From Eukaryota sp. TZLM1-RC (taxonomy: Eukaryota; Metamonada: BaSk clade), in contig JAUPSS010000002.1 in the NCBI GenBank assembly GCA_040285825.1, positions 310,001 to 374,000 on the forward strand: a stretch of DNA of 64,000 bases, written 5' to 3'. Positions 1 through 10,548 of the stretch are shown here, in pieces. The position numbers and the translations under genes were made by a program. A model generated the notes under the pieces. It saw only the letters and a program-made list of their open reading frames with translations. It did not search any database and was not told the DNA's origin. Within the stretch, counting starts at the first letter, position 1; every line of letters begins with the position of its first letter.

Positions 1-1
1 T

Positions 2-2746
2 GAACTGGAAACGAATCCTTCTCTAATGCTGGTTGGCGGTTGTCTTGGCGCTGGTTCTTTCTACTTCAATGAAGACTCTTCATATTTATACTGTGTTGTA
101 GGTGGTACATTGAGAACTTATTCCACCAATACCAAACAACAAGAATTTGCTGTTGAGCTCCATAAGAAGGACATTACGTCCACAACTTATTTCCCCGAAT
201 CTCGCCAACTCTTAACCACTAGTCTTGATCAATCTGTGGTACTGTGGGATACCACTGATTGGCGTATTGTCCACATTCATAAACTAGGCACTCCTATTTA
301 CCAAGCAGTTTGTCATCCACATCTTCCTGGTATTGCTTTTATTACTATTCATAGCCGCAAAACCGCTGGACATACCACCATATGCAAACTTAGACTCGGT
401 AAGGATGCCCTCCCCTCCAATGTCTTTCACATACCCAAAATTTGCCCAGACATAACAATCTCCCACTGTGGCAATTTCCTTTTTGCAGCTTCCAAGAACG
501 CCATACTAGTCCACAACATATCCACCACCAAGAACCATGCCCTTGAACTCCCTCTTTTAGCTTCACCTGTTCTTCTTCGATCCACTCCCCTTGGTCTTAT
601 CTCTGGGGAAGAGTCTGGAAGGCTTGTTCTTTGGAGAGGCAATGTTCACAACTATAGCCACATTGCACACTACATTAAGCGTTGCGCTCACGGCCAACAA
701 CCAGATGACGAATTCCCCTCCAATACATCTCTCTCGGTGTTACATTGGCATTCTTCTTCAGTCACTGATCTTTTCCATGTTCCCGACACCAATCATCTCC
801 TCACTGTAGGAAGAGAAGGTGTACTAGTGGTGTGGGATGCTGATTCAAGAGAGAAATCATTTGTCCCTCGGTTTGGAGGTCCTTTGTTAGGGGTGATGCT
901 AGCCCCCAACGGAACCACACTTGCTGTAAGGTCTGGTATTGGTTCTATCTTTGTTTTTGATAGGAATGATACCTCCAACATTGGTGAGATTGCCTCTATT
1001 AGGCTTTGTTCTGAACAGTTTAAGTATTCAATGCCGTCTGTTATCCGTGGAGCCTTTCCTTGTCATACCCCCTTGCTTAACTCTCAAACTGTGGTGTTAC
1101 CAGACGCTTTGCCGGGAAAATTACAAGCTTATGATATGAGTAAATCAATTAAACCCCAAGTATTGGACATTACAGGCGAAGTTTACGTTTCACCTACCAT
1201 CAAGGACCAGCATTTACCGTCAATGATTACTTGCTTTGATGTTATTAAGGGTTGGGTTGCTGCTTACCATTGTAGCTTTGGCGAATCAATATTATCAGAA
1301 AAGATTGTCCCCAGCTTTGGTAACTTGAAGTTTATGGCATTTTCTAAAAGATTTGACGAAGCTGAGGTTGTTAATACTGTATATTGTCCAGTTGATTATG
1401 GTTACGCCGTGGGGTGTTATTTTCTAAGTAATACTCAGTTTTTGATTGTTTTCTCGGGTGGTGCAGTTAGAGTATATGACTTGGTCAAAAATAGTCAAGC
1501 TGAATCACGTCATTTGAGTCTTAACAACGCCAATAAGAAAAAGATCAAAATTCCAGCTCAAAAATGGGAGATTTCTGCTGAATTCCTCATCCCTACATCT
1601 ATAGATAATTCCTTTAATGCCATCAAATCAACTCCAATTGTTTCCCCAGACAGGTCTCTATTAGCTGTTGTTGTTGCTAATGTTCTAATGATCTTTTCTC
1701 TAAAGAACCAAAATTTCAAGCTAGTCAAGTCCTTTTCTCTGAAGCATAGCACAGATGAACATTACCTGCAATTCGCTGGCGCCACGATGCCTACTCTAAT
1801 AGTATCAACCAGAAATACGGTTTGCGTTTACCAACTGCCTGATTTAAAGCTGCTATATCAAGTAGAAAGGAATGATATTGTTTTAATTTCAGCTCCTCAA
1901 TTTTCGAAGCATTCTGAACTAACCTCTCAAGCCCTTTCTAATTTTCTTATCGTTTCTGGAAAGAATAAGAGTATCAAATTAGAAATGTTTTCCATTTTGA
2001 GTAGCGAACCATTGTTTTCAAGAAGGTTACCCCCATCTATCTCCACCGGTGTTGAACGTGTTTTTTGGACGTTAATTCCCTCAAAGTCCGGGTCTTTGAT
2101 CCTTTCTCCTGTTGTTCTGACCAACTTTGGGTGGCTATATGGCCTCTTGAAAGGAGAGGATCCTCTTACTGAGGTTTTTGTTCAAAAGCAAACAGACAAG
2201 AACTTTGTTAATGCTTCTGACTCTCAACATTCACAATTAGCAGAGAATGTAGGTTTGACTGATTTGCTTACCAATACTGCTGCCAATGAGTTCGAAAGTT
2301 TTTCACTCAAGGAAGATGAATTATTGAACAAGAGATCTCTGAATGAGCTCTTTTCTGCACCAGTCTTTACTCTTCCTCCCCCCTCTTCTTTAATTAAAGG
2401 AATGGGTAATTTGCTACTTGAACAAGATGCAACCACTCACTCTGGTAGCACTGTTGAAGGAATGATCAAGGTAAGTCATGAAGATGCTGTTCAGGTGATT
2501 GATTCAGCCAAGGTATTGAATGTTTACTCATCAGTAAGGAGTAACTTTAAGAATTCTCTAAAGAAAAAAGATTTGTCAATGGTCCCAACTAAGGAGAGGG
2601 ACCCTTCAGCAAGAACTAGAACCCCTAGAACCCCTAGAACCCCTAGAACCCCTAGAACCCCAAGAACCCCAAGAACCCCAAGAAGGACGAATACCCCCTT
2701 GAGAAGATCTTCACGAACCACCAGAGCAACTAGTTTTGTTGAATAA
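2..2746 (+). CDS. WDR75/UTP17-like WD40 protein of the U3 small-subunit processome (5' end probably outside window)
   Basis: Long single-exon WD40 protein resembling WDR75 (yeast Nan1/Utp17), a t-UTP subunit that acts in the nucleolus in pre-rRNA transcription and early 18S processing. The first ATG is at 26, but the frame is open upstream to the window edge, so the true start may lie outside. From that ATG, 906 codons. The N-terminal part carries a first propeller with blades ending in motifs such as VVLWD (near residue 70), LVLWR (near 205) and LLTVGREGVLVVWD (near 260-275). The stretch LHWHSSSVTDL followed by GREGVLVVW and PRFGG is the best family match. The middle third holds a second, weaker propeller. 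The C-terminal tail is basic, with a tandem Arg-Thr-Pro run. It converges on the threonine synthase gene 120 bp away. Family call fairly secure; exact start unknown. Confidence 0.8.
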   Translation, partial: ELETNPSLMLVGGCLGAGSFYFNEDSSYLYCVVGGTLRTYSTNTKQQEFAVELHKKDITSTTYFPESRQLLTTSLDQSVVLWDTTDWRIVHIHKLGTPIYQAVCHPHLPGIAFITIHSRKTAGHTTICKLRLGKDALPSNVFHIPKICPDITISHCGNFLFAASKNAILVHNISTTKNHALELPLLASPVLLRSTPLGLISGEESGRLVLWRGNVHNYSHIAHYIKRCAHGQQPDDEFPSNTSLSVLHWHSSSVTDLFHVPDTNHLLTVGREGVLVVWDADSREKSFVPRFGGPLLGVMLAPNGTTLAVRSGIGSIFVFDRNDTSNIGEIASIRLCSEQFKYSMPSVIRGAFPCHTPLLNSQTVVLPDALPGKLQAYDMSKSIKPQVLDITGEVYVSPTIKDQHLPSMITCFDVIKGWVAAYHCSFGESILSEKIVPSFGNLKFMAFSKRFDEAEVVNTVYCPVDYGYAVGCYFLSNTQFLIVFSGGAVRVYDLVKNSQAESRHLSLNNANKKKIKIPAQKWEISAEFLIPTSIDNSFNAIKSTPIVSPDRSLLAVVVANVLMIFSLKNQNFKLVKSFSLKHSTDEHYLQFAGATMPTLIVSTRNTVCVYQLPDLKLLYQVERNDIVLISAPQFSKHSELTSQALSNFLIVSGKNKSIKLEMFSILSSEPLFSRRLPPSISTGVERVFWTLIPSKSGSLILSPVVLTNFGWLYGLLKGEDPLTEVFVQKQTDKNFVNASDSQHSQLAENVGLTDLLTNTAANEFESFSLKEDELLNKRSLNELFSAPVFTLPPPSSLIKGMGNLLLEQDATTHSGSTVEGMIKVSHEDAVQVIDSAKVLNVYSSVRSNFKNSLKKKDLSMVPTKERDPSARTRTPRTPRTPRTPRTPRTPRTPRRTNTPLRRSSRTTRATSFVE
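2617..2684 (+). repeat. 9-bp tandem repeat coding for (Arg-Thr-Pro)n
   Basis: About seven near-identical 9-bp units of the form AGAACCCCT, drifting to AGAACCCCA at the 3' end. They stay in frame at the end of the WDR75-like gene and encode an RTP repeat in a basic tail. The antisense reading gives a Leu-Gly-Val shadow that is not a gene. Confidence 0.9.
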
Positions 2747-2866
2747 TTAGTTTTTAGTTTTTAGTCATTTTTTACACTTTTCTAAATTTTTATAATATAT
2801 AAATTACTGATTATTCAAAAACGAATAAGCAATAGTATTTTATTAAACAAAAATAATTCCCTATAA

Positions 2867-4069
2867 TCAACTGAGGGGAGGAATAGGTGAAGGCAAATCC
2901 CCTGTGGCTTTTATAACAGTTTTGATATCCTTAAGTCCATTTCCAGTAATTAAAACCACAACACTACTTCCTTTTTTTACAATTCCTTGTTCCAAGGCTA
3001 TTTCAAGGCCAGCATAAGAAAGAGCTGCGGCAGGTTCAGCAAAAACTCCGACTTTGGCTGCAACATCAGTTATTGCTGTGAGAATCTTCTCTTCAGGAAC
3101 TAAAACAACATCTCCAGAGGTCTGCTTCACTGCTCTAACAGCTCTAATCTTATCAGCAGGAACGCCAGCAGCAACAGAATCAGCAATAGTGGATACTTTC
3201 ACTGGTTCCTTTGTGGCGGGATCTTCATTGTTTTTGACACATTCGTACACAAAAGGAGAACCAGCTGCTTGAACAGCCAACAATCTGGGCATTCTGTCAA
3301 TAAGACCAAAATCAAACAAATCCTTAAATCCCTTAAATACTCCTGCAATAATGTTACCATCACCTACCGACACCGCTACCCAATCGGGTACTTGAAAGGC
3401 TCCAGACCCAAGACCACCACCGAGCTGTTCAGCAATTTCAAAAGATACGGTTTTCTTTCCCTCTACTGTATAGGGATTAAACCCCGTGTTTCTATTATAG
3501 TAACCATGCTGTTTGCACGCTTGGTCACACAGCTTGAAAGCATCATCATACGTACCATCAACAGTGATGACTTTACTTCCAAAGGCCATGGATTGTGCCA
3601 ATTTACCGATGGGGGCTGATGCAGGAACGTAAATGATGGTGTCGACACCACAAGATGCACCAATCCCGGCAAGAGCAGCTCCAGCATTTCCAGTAGAAGC
3701 TGTGGCGATGGTTGAAATGTTTTGGGATAGTGCCTTTGAGCAAACAAAAGCGGATGCTCTGTCCTTGAGTGATCCGGTTGGGTTGCGGCCGTCATCTTTG
3801 AAATAGAGATTGGATAGAGAAAGTTGGATAGCTAATCGTGATGCATTGACAAGAGGGGTATCGCCAACAGTGACAGATGGAATGATGGCTTCTTGATTGA
3901 GAGGCATCATTGGAAGGTATCGAAACATGCCAGGACGGTCACAAATGGGTTCATTAGGTTTGGGAATTATTACATCAAGATTGCCGTGTCCAGGATGGTC
4001 CGGGCAGACGTAAGGATGGTCAGCAGAATCAAAGATGCGATTGCAGTAGCAACAAGAGAGGGAGATCAT
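2867..4069 (-). CDS. Threonine synthase (PLP-dependent)
   Basis: 400-codon single-exon gene for threonine synthase, which converts O-phosphohomoserine to threonine. The N-terminus has a small Cys-rich segment (CCYC at residues 6-9 and a later C-P-D-H), as in the zinc-ribbon start of some archaeal, bacterial and plant-type enzymes. The PLP site is clear: NPTGSLKDRA places the Schiff-base lysine at about residue 102. STGNAGAA (near 125) is the phosphate-binding loop, and a glycine-rich TGNGLKD lies near the C-terminus. Length is normal for the class. It is convergent with the WDR75-like gene and points away from DRC8. Threonine synthesis implies an organism that does not depend on dietary threonine. 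The enzyme family is close to certain; whether the gene is vertically inherited or acquired from prokaryotes needs a tree. Confidence 0.88.
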   Translation of the reverse strand: MISLSCCYCNRIFDSADHPYVCPDHPGHGNLDVIIPKPNEPICDRPGMFRYLPMMPLNQEAIIPSVTVGDTPLVNASRLAIQLSLSNLYFKDDGRNPTGSLKDRASAFVCSKALSQNISTIATASTGNAGAALAGIGASCGVDTIIYVPASAPIGKLAQSMAFGSKVITVDGTYDDAFKLCDQACKQHGYYNRNTGFNPYTVEGKKTVSFEIAEQLGGGLGSGAFQVPDWVAVSVGDGNIIAGVFKGFKDLFDFGLIDRMPRLLAVQAAGSPFVYECVKNNEDPATKEPVKVSTIADSVAAGVPADKIRAVRAVKQTSGDVVLVPEEKILTAITDVAAKVGVFAEPAAALSYAGLEIALEQGIVKKGSSVVVLITGNGLKDIKTVIKATGDLPSPIPPLS

Positions 4070-4580
4070 TCTTACAGATATTGTCTAAAACAACAAAATA
4101 AGTGTCCTTTTTATACTGATAAAGAGGGACTGAGTTTTTTCTCCTGGATTCCTTTTTCTTTGAACCTTTGTCAACCTTGGCTCTCTGTAGGTATACCGGT
4201 CTATCTCCACCATTTACATGTGATAAATACACATTTAAATATACATTTAAATCTGATTTTGTTTAGACGTCTGATGCCTCTTCCATGTCCTGGGATTCCT
4301 GCACCATTTGAATTTTTACTGTTTTCTCCGCTTTTTTATAACTACAACATCAACTGGTTCGAAACTCATCAATCGAAAAGTCCTTCTAATCAGCCTATTT
4401 ATGTAAAATTCTCAAACCTTTGCTTTTGGTAGGTTCTTTGAATTTCATGTGTTTGCTTTCACAGTCTCCTATTCCAATAAGTACTTGGCTGGGATCATCA
4501 ATTACTGATTTGAATCTCTGAATCATCCTTGCCTCAGATCTTGTGCGATTGAACTCAGCCCACTTTCATGGTTTTCTAAA
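4070..4580. other. Intergenic, no gene recognised
   Basis: Upstream region of threonine synthase. The antisense frame that runs in from that gene is a shadow. Nothing conserved was recognised before the non-LTR fragment that begins near 4581. Confidence 0.5.
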
Positions 4581-5056
4581 TTGTTTTTGATGATAGACTT
4601 CACCCCATATATCAGGATTGAGAACTCTGAAGCTATTGTTGACTTTGTCTCATGTAATGTTGCAAATGATACTTTGGTTCACAGAAGAAAACTTAATCCT
4701 GTGACTGCTCTTGATTTTAAAGCAAAAGAGAAACATAGAATATACGACAAAGATATCAAATCTTTTCATTGTTTTTCCATTTTCTAAACGGAAGACTATC
4801 AGTAGAAGCAGGAAACTTTTTGAATGATTTCGAAAAAATGGTTCAAGAAAAAACAACGAAAAGATTTGATATCTTTTTATGGCGCTCTCAAATTCAAATT
4901 GCCATTATTAATAGATTGGCTCGGTTTTTCAATCGAATTAGAGAAGCTTTAGCTAGACAGCAAGCAGATCAAGATTTTGTAGAGGAAATCTTGGTTCAAT
5001 GAATTTCGTCCCATTAGTTATGAATTTTTTTTGTTAAGTTCACAAGTTCAATAAAT
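4581..5056 (+). mobile_element. Non-LTR retrotransposon fragment, subfamily A (3' end)
   Basis: 5'-truncated, internally deleted copy of the element best seen at 40550-41725. The reading matches its nuclease-like region (IVDFVSCNVANDTLVHRR) and its C-terminus (RFFNRIREALARQQADQ...). About 75 bases between these parts are lost and the frame shifts. The 3' tail ends in the family signature TTCAATAAAT near 5056. Non-functional. Confidence 0.75.
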
Positions 5057-5395
5057 CAAAAACAACAATTTATGTGTCTCATATACCTTTTTCACAAACG
5101 ATTTTTGCGATCCATACATACAGATGGATTGTTCACTTCAGTGTTTCTGAGTCGTGTGTAAAGAAGACACAGCACCAAGAGCTCTGACCTTGTTGTCTTC
5201 ACTTGCTGCTACTGTGAGGGAAGATATATCTACCCCAGAAAAGAGGTGATCAATTTTTAGAGGCATTAATTAATTTTGATCAGAGGTGAATCAAAGGTGA
5301 ATAAAATGGGAATGGGAATGGGAATGGTGATTTCACACTTGAAGATTGGTGACTTGGCTGATTCTCCTTTTCCAACTTTCCAATTCTCCTCTTTA

Positions 5396-5878
5396 ATGAA
5401 TCTTTCTACACAAGATGTAGAGGAACTAAAACAAAAGTTCAGAGAGCGCGTCAAAGCTAAATTTACCCCGTTTGATCGCTCGCACAACAATACTTGTGAT
5501 GAGAGAGAATTTGCGACTATCTTTAAATCTCTTGGTCTTGCTCCTACCGAGGAGGAAACTATACAGCTTCTTAATGAGTGCAGGGAGGACGAACCATCTT
5601 CATTCCTCCTCTACGATAAGGTTGAGCCTGTGTTGGTTAATGCTTTACTGGACAATTACACTCAAGGTCTCTATAGCCCTCCGACAAATGAACAATTGTT
5701 AAAAGCATTTCAGGTTTTGGATCCTGAACGCAAAGGATTCATTGAGACTGATGTACTTCGAGAGCTCCTTACTTCAACTGGGGAACCTTTTAGAAGCAAA
5801 GAGCTCGAAGACTTTTTTGGAATTGCAGAAGAAGACGGAATAATTGACTATCAGGCTTATATTGATAAGCTATTGTAA
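5396..5878 (+). CDS. DRC8/EFCAB2-like EF-hand protein of the axonemal nexin-dynein regulatory complex
   Basis: Small calmodulin-fold protein whose best match by eye is EFCAB2/DRC8, a subunit of the nexin-dynein regulatory complex of motile axonemes. From ATG 5396 it has 160 residues. The segment FDRSHNNTCDEREFATIFKSLG followed by PTEEE is diagnostic, as are LLKAFQVLDPERKGFI and the Gly-Glu-Pro-Phe after the third helix pair. The Ca-binding loops are degenerate, as in DRC8. The frame is open upstream to an ATG at 5276, but that stretch has a GGGAAT repeat and low-complexity sequence and lacks family similarity. I therefore prefer 5396, which follows a pyrimidine-rich leader. Presence implies a motile flagellum or cilium. 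Confidence 0.82.
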   Translation: MNLSTQDVEELKQKFRERVKAKFTPFDRSHNNTCDEREFATIFKSLGLAPTEEETIQLLNECREDEPSSFLLYDKVEPVLVNALLDNYTQGLYSPPTNEQLLKAFQVLDPERKGFIETDVLRELLTSTGEPFRSKELEDFFGIAEEDGIIDYQAYIDKLL

Positions 5879-6374
5879 ATAATTTTGATTTTATATTAAA
5901 GAATTTCAATCTTAGTATTAGTTTTTTCTCTATTTTTTGCTATTATATTTACTATACAAAACAATATTCGGTCCTATACAGGATGTCACAAGGTTGCTGC
6001 ATAGATTTCCCCTTTTCTGCACGAATTCAATGCAACTTGAACAAATTTTCTTGTCAATTTTGTTGTTTTCCGTAAATTCCACAACTTCATCATAACAGTT
6101 CAATTAATTGAACCATTTTTAATGCCATGAAATATTTGATGGTATTGGTTTTTCTAAAGCTAATTAAATAAAAATAGATCATTTCTCACAAAATTTCCAT
6201 TTGAATTTAAAGATAGATGTGAATGCTTATGGTACTATCGAGATTCATTGTCATCTTCCCATTGTGTAAAATTGCCGTCCAAAAAGGTGTCTATTAATGA
6301 AATTGTACAAATATTTAATCCCAACTATTTCCCTCCCTTACAAGATTGAATCTTACAAGATTGAATCTGTTTGA
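5879..6374. other. Intergenic, AT-rich, no gene recognised
   Basis: 3' flank of the DRC8 gene up to a degenerate transposon fragment. No ORF or motif of note. Confidence 0.5.
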
Positions 6375-6917
6375 GAACCTTTGCTTTCAAATTTGGCTGA
6401 TGAATCTGACAGAAATTCTTTTGGTGACAGCCGTGGTGATTTGCTAGTTCCCGGACTTGATGGATCAATGATCATTATTGATGTCAGATCTACTGATGTA
6501 TCAAACAGCTCAAATGAAAAACTGACACAATCTTATAATTCACCTTTACGTAGAGCTAAAGAAGCGAAAATTATTAATTATGCTGAAAAAATCAATAATT
6601 TGAATTCCAACTGACATACTCAATACCTTCTTTGTCATTTTGCTTTTTCTTTAATTGAAACCTTGGGTAAAACTGCGCTATCTTTGTTGGACGATTTCTC
6701 ATCTATTGTCAAAAACAGAACTGGAAGAATGATTGACCGAACCTTGTGGCAAAACAGAATTGTATTTTCTATTTTTAAGGGAATGCATAGCCTTGTTTCT
6801 AGCTCGTTGTTATCACTAGGAAAATTTTATGAAGAAAATGCTGTAGGTAAGTTTGCAATAGTAGATGTGGAGTTTGAGGAGCTTGTTCAATTCAATTCTT
6901 CAATTTTCAGTTTCTAA
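6375..6917 (+). mobile_element. Non-LTR retrotransposon fragment, subfamily C
   Basis: Two adjoining frames match the nuclease-like C-terminus of the subfamily C copy at 56440-57245. RGDLLVPGLDG precedes IIIDVRSTDV, then come AKEAKIINY and LWQNRIVFSIF. A frame change near 6614-6663 shows decay. The arrangement R-x-D...V-D-V...K-x-x-x-Y fits a PD-(D/E)xK-like endonuclease. Confidence 0.65.
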
Positions 6918-7296
6918 CAGATGTCTCATTCTAAAGATAACATTTTGAGAAAATTTTATGATAAAGCAATTGTTCAAGTAAGAAGTTTAATAAATATTCA
7001 TTTTAAAGGAAGAAGTGGACACATCAATGACTTCCTCATTTGCTTCGAAAACAATGAAAGTATAATAAAAGTTTATCTCAAGACACTTTTAAAAAACAAT
7101 GTTTACAAGACTCAAAAAGGAAGTCATCAATGACTATTTATTAACAATTTATTTTTCAACAAGAATCAAAGTTGAAAGAAAAAAAACATTTACAAATAGA
7201 ATTTAAATTTGCCAAGATAGCAAGCAAATAAGTAATCCTTAACCACTAATTAAAAACTTCAAAGAAAAACCCTAGAAACACCAAAAAAAAGTGACT

Positions 7297-9942
7297 TCAA
7301 ACAAATTTCAAGTAATCAAAAATAGATTGCTGTTCGACTTCTAATTCAACATCATTATGTACAATAGATTCTTTAAGTCTACCTAAAAACTCATCAGTTG
7401 TGTGAAATGTTTCAATTACAATTTTAATACCCTCAAGATAATCGACTAAAACCGTACTCATTGAATTATGAGCATTTTGGGCAACAAAAGCCATGTTTAA
7501 ATAACAAATACACAATATTTCACCCTGAAAATTCTTAGTTATGGATTCATTTGCAAATAAAGCCTTTAAACAATTGGTACGAACCTTAAAATTTGAATTA
7601 TTAACTGCGGCCTTCATCAAGGTCAAAAAGAGCTCACTGACATGACTTCTCAAAACCGAACACGTCATATAAATAGTGCTGACGTAGCGACAACTCAGCA
7701 GTTGAGCAGCAGAATATGCCACATTCCACTTTGTTTTAGCATTGCCCACTGAAAATGAAAACTTTAATGCTTTAAAAACTTCATAAACCTTGGCTGATGG
7801 TGCCCTTTCGTCAAGAAAATGCGAGAAAACAGTTGATAACAAGCCAACTGACCGAATCAAACCCTGTCGAACTCGATCGGAAGTTGATTTAACTGATAAA
7901 AGGTTAACAACAAGAGAAATGATTGGAAAGAAACATTCAGAAAGTACAGAAACGGAATGTGATTCAAGGTCGAGTGTTACTATTTTTGGAAACACAGAAG
8001 AAATGTTGCCCAAAGTAATAGCGGAAGGTATCAAAACTGATTGAGTTTTACCTTCCGAGAACCAACGAGACACATTTTGAATAATTTGAAATACAATCAG
8101 AGGATCTGAGTAAAGAACCGGAAGCTGAATTAGAATTCCCAAGACTTTGATTGATGACGTGATAAGTCCAGAATTTCCGTGATTATGAGCTACTTCTGGG
8201 GTACTGTGAGAAATGGCATGGTTTACTATAATTTTAAGATTATCAAAATTGCTAAAAAGTGAAAACTCTGATGAATCAAAAACATTATTGACAGGAATTA
8301 ACCCGAAAATTTCAAAAATTAAGGAAATCGTTGACACCTCATCAAACACAAACAGATCAGTTAATGGGCAATCTTCTACAAGAATTTTCCAGACTTTTGA
8401 ACTTTTTTGATCCTCATCTTGTTCCTTTTCTGAGCCATTATTAATGTTTAATATATGAGTAATCATTTTGAGCAAATGGTAACGATCTTCGGTGGATTTT
8501 CCACGATTGAATTTGTATAAGTCAAGAAAAAGATTTTGCAATTCAAAATCAATATCATGTAACGTACAGACAAAGCAGGACATAAACTGTAGACATGCGA
8601 CCCTCACCACGTCATCATCGACTCTACAGTTGCCTAAAACCTGATTAAACAAACAATCCTTTACTTTTTTGCTATAAATCAAACATGTATTAATTTCGGT
8701 TCTGAAAACATTAAATAGAGAAGAAAATACAGGCAAAACAAAGGGAAAAATGAAAAAATTATTATTTGATGAGAGAATATCAAACAGAGCTGGAAATAGT
8801 GAAGCTTGGATAGAAGAAACATCAAAAAATTTGTAAAAATTGACAACGCTTGTAAAAACATGTAAAGTTTTCAATAGTTCCTTCAATACATTTGTGGATA
8901 AATTAATTTTCAACAAACAATTCAACATCGACCAAGTTCCTTTAACTACCATTGCAAGATTAGCAGATTTTGAAATGAAGGAAAGGTTCCTTCCTGATTG
9001 GGAAGGTGTGTCGTTGGCAGTCTTCAATAGTCTTGAAGAGTCGGTCAGAATTCGAGACAACAGCTCAAGACCCAAGACTTTCAAAGAAGCAGCAGAATCG
9101 CTCAATAACAAACGTGATAATGGTGTGTTTTTGACCGTTTGATGATGTGATACAGACGGAAGCAGTTCACTTATCCACTCAGTGTAATGTTTACATCCCT
9201 TGACGCAACTGGTCACAGCACAAAGTGCATTTACTTTACAATGATAATGAACAGAGTCGACCTCAACATCATCATTAATCAAGTCAAGAACAGTCAACAC
9301 ATTTATGAACGTTTCCTTGTACTGGGAGCTAGTAGAGAGGCCTGTATTGGCTTGCAAAAGTTCTCCAATTGACAGAGAGTAACATCGTAGAGCTGAACTG
9401 AGTAAAGTCAAAGTGGGAGTGGACGACTTCAGTTGAGAAGAGATTACTGAAGAGAGGAAGCGAAAGATGGGGAGCGCTTGTTGGGAGTAAATTCCTCTGG
9501 ACTTGAACATAAGATAACCGATTGACAATAACATTCTAGGGCGAAGAACGCTATCTGGAATGGAGACATAGAGGTCATGGAGAACTTTGGGAAAACTAGG
9601 CTGCTTTGTTGGAAAGGGAGGGGAAGAGCTATCAAAAGCAAGAAGAGATGATAGTGCACCAAGGGTTTCGTACAGCAGGAGCCGTAAGGGTTCTGTTTTA
9701 GTGGGGGTTGTAATAATATGATTGATAGTAGAGAAGAAAGAAGAAGAGAGACCAGAGAGAGTCGACGCTGAGAGTGTAGGTTGTTTGTCACGAAAGAGTT
9801 TGGAGGTTGTGACCATCAAATCACGGAAGTCATCAATGGATGGAGTATCAGGAGGACTGTAATTGTTCAAATGTGCAATGAGAGAACTGACATGTGCGTT
9901 GTAGAGTTCTAAAAGAGGTGTTTGCATCAAGATAATGAACAA
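7297..9942 (-). CDS. HEAT/ARM-repeat protein, HEATR6-like
   Basis: 881-codon single-exon gene made almost entirely of alternating hydrophobic helices, as in HEAT/armadillo solenoids. No catalytic motif is visible. The closest resemblance I recognise is HEATR6: near the C-terminus, KTKWNVAYSAAQLL followed about 35 residues later by NSNFKVRTNCLKAL matches the HEATR6 pattern of W-N-x-x-x-A and N-F-K-V-R. It is shorter than vertebrate HEATR6 (about 1180 residues). A second in-frame ATG at 9927 (reading MQTPLLEL) may be the real start. It lies alone between a transposon fragment (6.4-6.9 kb) and the retrotransposon block that starts near 10.5 kb. Solenoid nature secure; orthology tentative. Confidence 0.6.
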   Translation of the reverse strand: MFIILMQTPLLELYNAHVSSLIAHLNNYSPPDTPSIDDFRDLMVTTSKLFRDKQPTLSASTLSGLSSSFFSTINHIITTPTKTEPLRLLLYETLGALSSLLAFDSSSPPFPTKQPSFPKVLHDLYVSIPDSVLRPRMLLSIGYLMFKSRGIYSQQALPIFRFLSSVISSQLKSSTPTLTLLSSALRCYSLSIGELLQANTGLSTSSQYKETFINVLTVLDLINDDVEVDSVHYHCKVNALCAVTSCVKGCKHYTEWISELLPSVSHHQTVKNTPLSRLLLSDSAASLKVLGLELLSRILTDSSRLLKTANDTPSQSGRNLSFISKSANLAMVVKGTWSMLNCLLKINLSTNVLKELLKTLHVFTSVVNFYKFFDVSSIQASLFPALFDILSSNNNFFIFPFVLPVFSSLFNVFRTEINTCLIYSKKVKDCLFNQVLGNCRVDDDVVRVACLQFMSCFVCTLHDIDFELQNLFLDLYKFNRGKSTEDRYHLLKMITHILNINNGSEKEQDEDQKSSKVWKILVEDCPLTDLFVFDEVSTISLIFEIFGLIPVNNVFDSSEFSLFSNFDNLKIIVNHAISHSTPEVAHNHGNSGLITSSIKVLGILIQLPVLYSDPLIVFQIIQNVSRWFSEGKTQSVLIPSAITLGNISSVFPKIVTLDLESHSVSVLSECFFPIISLVVNLLSVKSTSDRVRQGLIRSVGLLSTVFSHFLDERAPSAKVYEVFKALKFSFSVGNAKTKWNVAYSAAQLLSCRYVSTIYMTCSVLRSHVSELFLTLMKAAVNNSNFKVRTNCLKALFANESITKNFQGEILCICYLNMAFVAQNAHNSMSTVLVDYLEGIKIVIETFHTTDEFLGRLKESIVHNDVELEVEQQSIFDYLKFV

Positions 9943-10548
9943 TTTAATATTTCAATTTTAGAAAAACATAAATTTTTTGGAAAAAAAACCAAACTTTAAC
10001 ACTTGAAACTAGTGGTGTTCACAGAACAGCATGTTGAACAAGTTCAAGTTTTTGATGTAGTCAGCAATTTTCCGCCTTACAACCGTTTTGGTTGAATATC
10101 GAATGTACTGCTATATCACATTTACAAGCTCTAGCAGAACATTCAATTTCAGAGACAGCCAAGTTCACTTATCAGTACAATATCAGCTTTAAACCTATGG
10201 TGTTAGTTAGCGCTGAAAAAAGGCAGTAAAAAAATCTACTCAGTCTATTAAACAAATTGATCCTCCACAGAAAAAATAAAGGTATTAGCCAATTGCAACC
10301 CATTTTTTTTGTTTTTCATCATTACCGAATGAAATTTTGATTTTTAAAAGTTTTTTGAGGGTTTTCTGGCAGAAGGAAACCTTGTAAGTTCAAACATATC
10401 AAACAGGGTGTTCTAACCATTGTCAGTGCAAAACAATGAATCCAAACAAAATTATCCAACTATGCTAGTAGCTGATTCAAAACAGAATTACTATAGATTC
10501 ATTAACTTTTTGATAAAGAAGATAAAAATTTGGGCTGAAATTTGTTAA
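9943..10548. other. Intergenic, no gene recognised
   Basis: Upstream of the HEAT-repeat gene. Part may be decayed N-terminal sequence of the Fanzor-like fragment that follows, but no motif could be read. Confidence 0.4.

Noticed and set aside
2524-2721. Minus-strand frame with a Leu-Gly-Val repeat
   Set aside because: It is the antisense of the RTP repeat at the end of the WDR75-like gene and has no independent support.
3893-4432. 179-codon plus-strand frame over the start of threonine synthase
   Set aside because: Half of it is antisense to the enzyme's coding sequence and the rest has no recognisable features.
5276-5395. 40-residue N-terminal extension of the DRC8 gene (MGMGMGM...)
   Set aside because: Low-complexity, absent from the family, and followed by a pyrimidine-rich stretch that fits a 5' leader; kept only as an alternative start.
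6921-7133. 70-codon frame after the subfamily C fragment
   Set aside because: No similarity to the element or to any family I recognise; AT-rich chance frame.
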